The translations under genes and the position numbers were made by a program. 5,465 bases of DNA, from the NCBI GenBank assembly GCA_012514925.1, contig JAAYZI010000124.1, forward strand, positions 1-5,465. Reading direction: 5' to 3'. Under the pieces are notes generated by a model. That model saw nothing but the letters and a program-made list of their open reading frames with translations, was not told the DNA's origin and did not search any database. The stretch comes from Deltaproteobacteria bacterium. GTDB taxonomy: Bacteria > Bdellovibrionota_C > UBA2361 > JAAYZI01. Of the stretch, positions 1 through 5,354 are shown one piece after another. Position 1 is the stretch's first letter. Each line of letters starts with the position of its first letter.

Positions 1-385
1 CTGTTTTAAACCCATTTTCCCTTAACGTTTCTGGGAAGGTTTCAAACCGATCAGACAATTTGCTTGAAGTTCGCCGCGCGAGTTCCCGATCATTTGGAGG
101 GCTCATGCGGTGCACGGAGGAGTAAAGCCCCGTAAAGATCGAGGACATTGAGGCTGGAGTCCAGGGCGCTGCTGCAACCGCAAAGGAAAAATTAAGGTTC
201 TCTCTCGCAAAGGCATCTATGTTGGGAGAGGTATCGCGCTCATAACCGTTCATGCTGAGATGATCAGCGCGCAGCGTGTCAACCAGAACGAAGATAATAT
301 GCGGTCTACTTGGTCGATAAAAATAAAAAACGCCATATCCCAATAATCCGAGTATCAAAACTCCCAGAAGCAGCTTAATCCTCAT
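1..385 (-). CDS. Sulfatase/alkaline-phosphatase superfamily membrane-anchored hydrolase or transferase, N-terminal part
   Basis: Reading the complement from the ATG at 385 gives an uninterrupted frame of 128 codons that leaves the window at position 1, so the C-terminal part of the protein is missing. Residues 4-23 (KLLLGVLILGLLGYGVFYFY) form a membrane anchor, presumably placing the catalytic domain outside the inner membrane. The sulfatase-type N-terminal core follows: HIIFVLVDTLRADHL (29-43, with the metal-ligand Asp36), SPNIDAFARE (53-62) and the active-site stretch APWTPASMSSIFTGLY (73-88). Aligned with the C-x-P-S-R signature of true sulfatases, Thr76 takes the place of the Cys that matures to formylglycine, and the Arg position is Met80. 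This suggests a Thr-nucleophile enzyme, as in phosphoethanolamine and phosphoglycerol transferases of the same fold, rather than a classical sulfatase. Substrate is unknown. The start overlaps the stop of the upstream gene (TAATG). Superfamily call is firm; the exact reaction is not. Confidence 0.85.
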   Translation of the reverse strand, partial: MRIKLLLGVLILGLLGYGVFYFYRPSRPHIIFVLVDTLRADHLSMNGYERDTSPNIDAFARENLNFSFAVAAAPWTPASMSSIFTGLYSSVHRMSPPNDRELARRTSSKLSDRFETFPETLRENGFKT

Positions 386-399
386 TAATTAAAACCCCC
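383..399 (-). promoter_or_regulatory. TAATG stop/start overlap with G-rich ribosome binding site
   Basis: On the complement, the TAA of the membrane-protein gene (387-385) and the ATG of the sulfatase-like gene (385-383) share one base. A GGGGG run (395-399) lies 9 nt upstream of the ATG, inside the last codons (Gly-Gly-Phe-Asn) of the upstream gene, and is the only Shine-Dalgarno-like element. This arrangement is typical of translational coupling, so the two proteins are probably made in linked amounts. Confidence 0.7.
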
Positions 400-2199
400 A
401 TGTTTTATTAAATGCTCTTCCAATTTGTTAACGTTAATTACCACGGAATAGGCGTCTTTAAACAACATGTAAGGGTGGTTAACTGGGTCTAATTCCGGCG
501 GTAGCTGCCTAAAAGCGTAATCAGTGCTCGGTCGTGAGGTTAGTTCTCTAACGAGGCTGTCAAGCGGTTTAAAGTATTTTTCCTTTTTTAAGGCCTCAGT
601 GCTGAATTTTAGATTGCTAAAAACAAAATAATCCACCCCCTCAGGTTTAAGCAGCGTTACCAATTCCTTTAAGTCTTTGGCATAGTGCGCCCTAAGAGAA
701 ATTTCAAGTCGGCGCATCATTTCCTTTAAATACACTGGAAAAAAGGGATGAGTCGTTTCAGTAGTGGCAAAGGTGCGGCGCATTCCAAAAAGGGGCAGGC
801 CATCCACATAGTTGGGATGACCCGCGAAATAAGCATTTTCTGGGGTGCGCTTCTTGATCCAGCGAAAAACCTCCCCGTTTTGATCGATCACCCGGTTAAA
901 ATTAGTATGACGCGACAATCCTTTGCCGCTGCCAATCACGATAACTATTGCCAGTATTAGATAGGCTGCCAAAGCAGGCCAGGCGCGCGCCAAACGGCTA
1001 TCTTGATAACGATCATTTGCGGCTGCCGAGAGCGGTAGGCGGTAAAAAAGCCTCCAAATCCCTATTGAGAAGGCGCTAATCCAAAATATCGTCAGGGGAT
1101 ATTGCAAATAACGATCAGGTACAAACAGTTTGAACGCAAACAGCCTTGCTGCAAAATAGGTTATTAGGATGGCAGGAAACATCCACAACAGCCTACAAGG
1201 AATGGTTTGGCGTCGACGGTATAGACCCGCCAACAGTAAGAGCACAAAGACTGCGACGATGGCGATGCCTAAACCATCCCTCCACCACGTAAAGCGCAGA
1301 TACTCGCCCTGCCACCATATTCCTGGTTGATAAATCGGCTGAAAAAATGGTTGGAAACCGAAAATTTTGAATTCCTCCCAGGGGTCGGCAAGTGGCACGA
1401 AAGGGAAGCGGCCGCCGGGATTTGTAAATTCAGGCATTTTTTCGGCTTGCGTATAATTTACTACATCGCCCATATAAGCAGGCCTGCGTGTGGTGAAAAA
1501 TAGAACCGCTGCATATAGAGGCACCAGCGCAATCAGCAAGCACAGTATCCGCCTGCATTTACTGCGAGTGGATGGAGTAATGGCTCCCCAACAAAGAAAT
1601 AAGCCGTAGCCTAGGCCGCAGGTAACAGTGGCCGGAGGATGGAGCAGGCACCCTAACAAAAGCAGGATAAAAATTGCAGTGTGGTTTTTCTTAAGCAGAA
1701 AGTAAACAAACGCCGCTAAGAGCGGGAGCGCCCAGCCGCGTTGCAAGCCGCCGGTCAAGCGTTGCATGGTGTGGCGGGTGTGCAGCAGCCAGGTGACTGC
1801 TAAAAATGCCGGTGCCCAGCCGGCCAGTGCCCGCACTCCTAAGAACATAAACAGCGCCGCGAGTACGATCTGAATGAGCATTAACCAATGGCCCATCATA
1901 ACGGGGTCACCAACTAACCAAGTCAACAAGTATCCGAGTCCGTAATGAAGCGGCGGCAAGTAGCCCTTCATGGCATTGTAAAGGAGATCCCCTTCAAAGA
2001 TGTGTGGGTGGTGTACGGCATGGAATGGGAAGCTTTGCTGGAAGGCGTCGTCGGTGGTCCATTTTGGGTTAAACCAAAATGGGCTTAAGTTCTTCCAAAA
2101 TAGGTAGATGTACCAAAAGCAAAGTGACCCACACAGAAGACTAGTGACTGAGGGGCACTTTTTGAAGAGGCGTTTAACTTGTTCTGGCAAGCGCGGCAT
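385..2199 (-). CDS. Polytopic membrane protein with GT-C glycosyltransferase-like architecture
   Basis: A 604-residue integral membrane protein with about ten hydrophobic segments, roughly at residues 18-36, 84-97, 103-122, 128-139, 157-170, 174-203, 218-236, 310-326, 338-355, 368-388 and 408-424. A hydrophilic tail of about 175 residues (430-604) follows. An Asp-Asp pair (50-51, in TTDDAFQQSFPFH) lies in the first extracytoplasmic loop after TM1, where GT-C enzymes using polyprenyl-phosphate sugars carry an acidic catalytic motif. The loop at 240-305 is rich in aromatic residues, Pro and Trp. The tail begins with FRWIKKRTPENAYFAG (445-460), a pattern common after the last helix of GT-C-like and related uncharacterised polytopic proteins. 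No specific family is recognised. The gene starts 21 bp after the DUF1015 gene, with only an A-rich stretch and no clear Shine-Dalgarno before the ATG, and overlaps the sulfatase-like gene by one base. A plausible role is building or decorating an envelope glycan or lipid together with that enzyme; this is inference. The gene is certain, the function weak. Confidence 0.85.
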   Translation of the reverse strand: MPRLPEQVKRLFKKCPSVTSLLCGSLCFWYIYLFWKNLSPFWFNPKWTTDDAFQQSFPFHAVHHPHIFEGDLLYNAMKGYLPPLHYGLGYLLTWLVGDPVMMGHWLMLIQIVLAALFMFLGVRALAGWAPAFLAVTWLLHTRHTMQRLTGGLQRGWALPLLAAFVYFLLKKNHTAIFILLLLGCLLHPPATVTCGLGYGLFLCWGAITPSTRSKCRRILCLLIALVPLYAAVLFFTTRRPAYMGDVVNYTQAEKMPEFTNPGGRFPFVPLADPWEEFKIFGFQPFFQPIYQPGIWWQGEYLRFTWWRDGLGIAIVAVFVLLLLAGLYRRRQTIPCRLLWMFPAILITYFAARLFAFKLFVPDRYLQYPLTIFWISAFSIGIWRLFYRLPLSAAANDRYQDSRLARAWPALAAYLILAIVIVIGSGKGLSRHTNFNRVIDQNGEVFRWIKKRTPENAYFAGHPNYVDGLPLFGMRRTFATTETTHPFFPVYLKEMMRRLEISLRAHYAKDLKELVTLLKPEGVDYFVFSNLKFSTEALKKEKYFKPLDSLVRELTSRPSTDYAFRQLPPELDPVNHPYMLFKDAYSVVINVNKLEEHLIKHGGFN

Positions 2200-2220
2200 T
2201 TTAAGTTTTTGTCTTTGTAC

Positions 2221-3447
2221 CTAGACAAATTTATGCACTAAAAGCCCGGAGCGCAATTTTGGTTCAAACCAAGTAGACTTAGGCGCCATGCAACGGCCTT
2301 GGTCGGCAACTGTGAAAAGATCTTCAATTGGCACTGGAAACATCGAAAAAGCCGCAGTTGCGGTACCATCATCAACCAGCCGCTTAAGTTCTTCGGTGCC
2401 ACGTAACCCGCCAACAAAGTCGATATTCTTGTCTTGGCGTGGGTCTCCGATTGAAAAAAGTGGAGCCAAAATACGTTCCTGCAATAAGCTGACATCCAAT
2501 GCTTCCACCGGGTCGCAGGGTGGAGGGGTACTTTTAAGTAGCAGCAACTCATACCATCTGCCGCCGATATACATGCAGACGTTCCCCCTACAGCTAGGAG
2601 ATGGGTGTTTAGTCTCAGACATCTGAAATCTCTTTGTAAGCGTTTCAAACAGCGCTTCGGGATCCACGGGAGTTCTTTTTACGATTCGATTATACGGTAA
2701 AATTTTAAGCTGATTATGGGGAAAGGTAACCGAGAGGAAGAAGTTATAAGCTTCATCTCCTTGATGCCCTGGGTTCTCAGATCGCAGTTTGGCGCGGCAA
2801 CTTGAAGCTGCGGCGGCGCGATGGTGTCCATCTGCTATGTAAAGGCATGGCAATCTAAGAAATGCGGCCCTAATAGCTTCAAGCTCTTTTACTCTCCAAA
2901 TAGTGTGACGGATGCCATCATCAGCCTCGAATTTATAGAGGGGATCTCCTGCGGTTTCCGCCATAAGCAGAGAAGTTAGAGTTTCATCATTGCGGTAGGT
3001 CAAAAACACCGGCTCGGTATGTGCTCCGCATGTTGTGATATGCTGGATGCGATCCTGCTCCTTCTCCACGCGAGTTTTCTCGTGTAGTTTGATAAGGCCT
3101 TGGTCGTAATCATCAACTGAAGTAAGGCCGGCCAGCCCGGTTTGAACTTGGTCCCCCATTTGTAGTTGATAAACATAGAGCGCCGGTTCTGGGTCCTGTA
3201 TCAAAATCTTCTTGGTAATGAAGGACGTAAGATTTTTCGCGGCAAGCTTATACACCTCTGGGCTATAAGGGTCGTGGCTTGGATCTAAGTCTATTTCAGG
3301 ACGTATTACCCTTAAGTAACTGTACTGATTGTTGCCCGCCAGAAGCTTTGCTTCAGTGGTGTTTATAACGTCATAAGGTACGCAGGCCAGCTGTGAGGCT
3401 AGGTCGGGGTGCGGTCGAAAAGCGCGGAAAGGCATTATGGTTGTCAT
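2221..3447 (-). CDS. DUF1015 family protein
   Basis: This is a soluble protein of the DUF1015 family (PF06245), whose biochemical role is unknown. With the start at 3447 it has 408 residues, close to the usual length. Family marks in order, numbered from that start: MTTIMPFRAFRPHPDLA at the N-terminus, PYDVINTTEAKLLA (24-37), SYLRVIRPEIDLD (43-55), HEKTRVEKEQDRIQHI (122-137), the hallmark ADGHHRAAAA (205-214), and the C-terminal MAPKSTWFEPKLRSGLLVHKF. The frame stays open to an earlier ATG at 3543, giving 440 residues. The extra 32 residues have no counterpart in the family, and PFRA normally lies within a few residues of the initiator Met, so 3447 is preferred. That start lacks a Shine-Dalgarno (the preceding bases are pyrimidine-rich) and is overlapped by the stop of a mini-ORF, so coupling may drive initiation. 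It is the first gene of a probable three-gene operon with two membrane proteins. Family members often lie near serine-biosynthesis genes; none is visible here. Confidence 0.9.
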   Translation of the reverse strand: MTTIMPFRAFRPHPDLASQLACVPYDVINTTEAKLLAGNNQYSYLRVIRPEIDLDPSHDPYSPEVYKLAAKNLTSFITKKILIQDPEPALYVYQLQMGDQVQTGLAGLTSVDDYDQGLIKLHEKTRVEKEQDRIQHITTCGAHTEPVFLTYRNDETLTSLLMAETAGDPLYKFEADDGIRHTIWRVKELEAIRAAFLRLPCLYIADGHHRAAAASSCRAKLRSENPGHQGDEAYNFFLSVTFPHNQLKILPYNRIVKRTPVDPEALFETLTKRFQMSETKHPSPSCRGNVCMYIGGRWYELLLLKSTPPPCDPVEALDVSLLQERILAPLFSIGDPRQDKNIDFVGGLRGTEELKRLVDDGTATAAFSMFPVPIEDLFTVADQGRCMAPKSTWFEPKLRSGLLVHKFV

Positions 3448-3503
3448 AGCGCGGAGAGGATACAACAAGAACAAGTGCAGGACCAAATCCTTGGTGGCAC
3501 CAT
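3444..3503 (-). other. Possible 19-codon leader ORF overlapping the DUF1015 start
   Basis: On the complement an ATG at 3503 opens the frame MVPPRIWSCTCSCCILSAL. It ends at a TGA (3446-3444) that overlaps the preferred DUF1015 ATG (3447-3445) as ATGA. The peptide carries four Cys in six residues. It has no Shine-Dalgarno of its own. It could be a coupling or attenuation-type leader peptide, or simply an out-of-frame shadow of the 3543 frame. The stop/start overlap and Cys cluster make it worth recording, but expression is unproven. Confidence 0.2.
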
Positions 3504-3505
3504 TA

Positions 3506-3513
3506 GGGGGGGG
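3506..3513 (-). repeat. C8 homopolymer tract upstream of the DUF1015 gene
   Basis: Eight consecutive G on the plus strand read as eight C on the coding strand. With eight C, the frame from the ATG at 3543 passes through into DUF1015. Losing one C would shift that frame onto the 19-codon mini-ORF, which stops on the DUF1015 start. Such tracts are slippage-prone during replication and also error-prone in sequencing. Confidence 0.6.
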
Positions 3514-3552
3514 CTGATAGAAAAGTGTTTGGTATCCGTTCATATGAACATT

Positions 3553-3570
3553 ACTTTCTTCGGAGAAAGT
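3553..3570. repeat. Perfect 7-bp hairpin ahead of the alternative DUF1015 start
   Basis: ACTTTCT (3553-3559) and AGAAAGT (3564-3570) are perfect inverted copies around a 4-nt loop. On the minus strand the hairpin sits 9 nt upstream of the ATG at 3543 and contains the only purine-rich stretch (GAAGAAAG) that could serve that start as a ribosome binding site. It lacks the T-run of an intrinsic terminator on either strand. It could be a 5' UTR hairpin or a protein-binding site. Confidence 0.45.
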
Positions 3571-3606
3571 GAAATTTTACCGCCCAGGGTGAAAACAAAA
3601 ATCACA

Positions 3607-3627
3607 TGATTAATTGAGTAATCAATT
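3607..3627. promoter_or_regulatory. Overlapping AT-rich palindromes, candidate operator
   Basis: Two perfect inverted repeats overlap here. TGATTA (3607-3612) pairs with TAATCA (3619-3624), and AATTGA (3612-3617) pairs with TCAATT (3622-3627). The 21-bp site lies about 160 bp from the DUF1015 start and 180 bp from malQ, a suitable place for a dimeric regulator acting on one or both divergent promoters. No regulator gene is present in the window, so the identity of any binding protein is unknown. Confidence 0.4.
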
Positions 3628-3689
3628 CCATACGTGGACGGATACAGTGTTTGAATAGAAGGGGAAAGATGTTAACTAAGTGAGGCAGC

Positions 3690-3760
3690 CTGATACCGTA
3701 TATTAAGTGAACCGTAGAGGCTATTTGGGGCTTTCCCCGGAATCAAGGGGCGTGTATCAG
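3690..3760 (+). ncRNA. Candidate structured 5' leader of malQ
   Basis: CTGATAC (3690-3696) and GTATCAG (3754-3760) are exact inverted copies. The stem can extend inward through CG/CG with one bulged T (3753), giving about nine pairs that close a 71-nt element. Inside, TTTGGGG (3724-3730) pairs with CCCCGGA (3735-3741) around a CTTT loop, including two G-T wobbles. The same CCCC (3735-3738) can instead pair with GGGG (3747-3750), so two inner hairpins are mutually exclusive. ACCGTA occurs twice (3695-3700 and 3711-3716). The element ends 43 nt before the malQ ATG. It matches no riboswitch class that I recognise, and could also be a DNA-level binding site. No transcription start has been identified. 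Confidence 0.3.
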
Positions 3761-3765
3761 TTACT

Positions 3766-3804
3766 ATGAAACAGCTCTACATAACCCGCTTTAGGAGAAG
3801 ATAA
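3766..3804 (+). other. Possible 12-codon upstream ORF coupled to malQ
   Basis: The frame MKQLYITRFRRR starts at ATG 3766 and stops with TAA at 3802-3804, overlapping the malQ ATG (3804-3806) as TAATG. Its last codons, AGG AGA AGA, form the malQ Shine-Dalgarno, so the Arg run may be incidental. There is no Shine-Dalgarno before its own ATG. It could couple or tune malQ translation, but chance is quite possible. Confidence 0.2.
3793..3797 (+). promoter_or_regulatory. Strong Shine-Dalgarno for malQ
   Basis: AGGAG sits 6 nt before the ATG at 3804. A TAG in the malQ frame at 3792-3794 rules out any longer protein, so this fixes the start. It is the clearest ribosome binding site in the window. 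Confidence 0.9.
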
Positions 3805-5315
3805 TGCACTTTGAAAGATCTGCTGGGGTTTTGTTGCATGTGACATCACTTCCGGGCGCTTGCGGCATCGGGGATTTGGGGTCGGGGGCGTACCGTTTTG
3901 TGGATTGGCTAGCGGAGGCCGGCCAAAGCTGGTGGCAGATCCTCCCTCTGGGTTTACCTGGAGAGAAGGATGCTAATATCCCGTACTACCCGCAGTCTTC
4001 TTGGGCTGGCTCGCCCCTGTATGTGAGCTTTGAGGAACTGGTTAAGGCTGGGGATCTGACGGCTCAGGAACTTCGCGGCGCTAAAGTAGCCCACGGGTCT
4101 AAGATCAGATACGCCGGAGTCAAGGCTGTTCGGCGCAGGCTGCTGGCCAAAGCAGCGAAGCGTTTTTTTGATAGGCAGGATGATCGTGAGATAGCGGACT
4201 ACAAAAGATTTTGTCGCCAGGAAAGCTACTGGCTTGAGGATTGGGCGCTTTTTACGGCTGCTAAAAAACATTTCCCCGGAAAATCTTGGTGGCAGTGGCC
4301 GGGGGCGCTTGCGCAGCATGAGGCGGGAGCTCTTAAGACATACAGGCGTGAATTAGCGGAGTTAATCGCAGTGGAGAAGTACATTCAATTCCGCTTTTTT
4401 GAGCAGTGGGATTGCCTGAGAAGCTACGCAAAAAAGAAAGCAGTGCGTCTAATCGGAGATGTGCCGGTTTATTGCGCGCACGATAGCGCTGATATTTGGG
4501 CTAACCGCAACATGTTTAAAGTCGACCGTAAGGGCAGGGCTTTAAAAGTTGGAGGAGTGCCTCCGGACTACTTTTCTAAAACTGGGCAGTTGTGGGGTAA
4601 TCCGGTGTATAACTGGCCGGCTAACCGTGCGGATCGCTACCGCTGGTGGATAGCCCGTTTGAGGGGGTTGCTGCGCACGGTAGATGTAGTGCGAGTTGAC
4701 CATTTCTTAGGCTTCAATCGTTATTATGAGATTCCAGCCCGTGCCAAGACGGCCATAAACGGCCGCTGGGTGAAGGGTCCCGGGGACGATCTGTTTAAAG
4801 CAATTTATCGTGAGCTTGGAGATGTGCCTTTTATCGCCGAGGATTTGGGCGTAATTACGCCGGCGGTGATTGCGCTGCGTGATCGCTGGCAATTACCTGG
4901 AATGAGAGTTTTGCAGTTTGCCTTCGGGGGGGATCCTAGGAAGAATGAGCACCTGCCGATTTGGCACACCCCTCACAGCGTTGTGTATCCGGGCACTCAC
5001 GACAATGATACCTGCGTAGGTTGGTACAAGCATGCGAGTCCGCAGGAAAAAGAGGCGTTTCGGCGTTATGTTGGTAGTGATGGGCGCAGACCACACTTAG
5101 ACATGATGCGGTTGGCGCTTGCTTCAGTGGCAAATTTGGCGGTGGTAGCGATGCAGGACGTGCTGGGGTTGGATTCCTCCGCGCGGCTTAATACTCCGGG
5201 AGTTCTGAAAGACAACTTCAATTACCTCTGGAAGCTTGTGCCGAAGCAGCTTTCGAAAGAATCGGCCAGGAGGTTACGGGAGTTAACCGCCACCTATGGA
5301 AGATTGGCGAAGTAG
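3804..5315 (+). CDS. malQ: 4-alpha-glucanotransferase (amylomaltase, GH77)
   Basis: This cytosolic enzyme moves maltooligosaccharide segments between alpha-1,4-glucans in glycogen and maltodextrin metabolism. The 503 residues match the short, amylomaltase-type GH77 length. Motifs in order: SAGVLLHVTSLPGACGIGDLG (6-26), GDVPVYCAHDSADIWANR (218-235), the 250s-type loop GVPPDYFSKTGQLWGNP (251-267), VDVVRVDHFLGF (293-304) with the expected nucleophile Asp299, FIAEDLGVITP (343-353) with acid/base Glu346, and YPGTHDNDT (395-403) with transition-state stabiliser Asp400. All three catalytic residues are present. The substrate-rim segment usually close to DSPYQSFSAFAGNP reads NIPYYPQSSWAGSP (58-71), keeping the Tyr (61) but changing its neighbours. 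The C-terminal NW-x-WR-like motif reads NFNYLWK (471-477). The gene stands alone on the plus strand behind a 356-bp divergent region. No glycogen or maltose-transport gene is adjacent within the window. No clear intrinsic terminator follows the TAG; only a weak GGG-TTCA-CCC repeat occurs at 5335-5344. Confidence 0.97.
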   Translation: MHFERSAGVLLHVTSLPGACGIGDLGSGAYRFVDWLAEAGQSWWQILPLGLPGEKDANIPYYPQSSWAGSPLYVSFEELVKAGDLTAQELRGAKVAHGSKIRYAGVKAVRRRLLAKAAKRFFDRQDDREIADYKRFCRQESYWLEDWALFTAAKKHFPGKSWWQWPGALAQHEAGALKTYRRELAELIAVEKYIQFRFFEQWDCLRSYAKKKAVRLIGDVPVYCAHDSADIWANRNMFKVDRKGRALKVGGVPPDYFSKTGQLWGNPVYNWPANRADRYRWWIARLRGLLRTVDVVRVDHFLGFNRYYEIPARAKTAINGRWVKGPGDDLFKAIYRELGDVPFIAEDLGVITPAVIALRDRWQLPGMRVLQFAFGGDPRKNEHLPIWHTPHSVVYPGTHDNDTCVGWYKHASPQEKEAFRRYVGSDGRRPHLDMMRLALASVANLAVVAMQDVLGLDSSARLNTPGVLKDNFNYLWKLVPKQLSKESARRLRELTATYGRLAK

Positions 5316-5354
5316 GGTTCGTTTAATAGTTCTTGGGTTCACCCTCACCGGCTA

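Larger units (their letters stand above)
3448..3803. promoter_or_regulatory. Divergent intergenic region between the DUF1015 operon and malQ
   Basis: These 356 bases separate two divergent transcription units and must hold both promoters. No convincing sigma-70 -35/-10 pair was found. On the plus strand TTGAAT (3651-3656) has no good -10 at 16-18 bp, and TATATT (3699-3704) has no good -35. On the minus strand TAAAAT, just beyond the 3553-3570 hairpin, also lacks a partner. The region does contain several inverted repeats and two short frames that abut gene starts, listed separately. The 96 bases next to the DUF1015 gene (3448-3543) are open in its frame and could instead be coding. Confidence 0.6.

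Noticed and set aside
748..960. Plus-strand frame of 70 codons within the membrane-protein gene
   Set aside because: It is antisense to the conserved C-terminal tail of the 604-residue protein, and no family is recognisable.
2288..2626. Plus-strand open frame of 112 codons inside the DUF1015 gene
   Set aside because: It lies antisense to a clearly recognised family gene, has no Shine-Dalgarno, and its Ser/Arg/Pro-rich product resembles no family.
2238..2648. Minus-strand frame of 136 codons overlapping the end of DUF1015
   Set aside because: It is an alternative frame on the same strand as an intact conserved gene; its Cys/Trp/His-rich product is typical of a shadow.
3409..3609. Plus-strand frame of 66 codons across the DUF1015 5' end
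   Set aside because: It is antisense to the conserved DUF1015 N-terminus and the operon leader, has no ribosome binding site and has a low-complexity product.
3651..3678. Sigma-70-like promoter for malQ with TTGAAT as -35
   Set aside because: The best hexamers at 15-16 bp (TTAACT, TAACTA) match the -10 consensus poorly, so no promoter is annotated.
3690..3760. Match of the malQ leader to a known riboswitch class
   Set aside because: Conserved cores that I know for c-di-GMP, SAM, guanidine, fluoride, ZTP and preQ1 riboswitches were not seen, so it is kept only as an unclassified candidate.
3954..4319. Minus-strand frame of 121 codons within malQ
   Set aside because: It is antisense to the catalytic GH77 gene, with basic, low-complexity content and no start signals.
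5316..5354. Intrinsic terminator after malQ
   Set aside because: Only a 3-4 bp stem (GGGTTCACCC, 5335-5344) without a following T-run on either strand; too weak to call.
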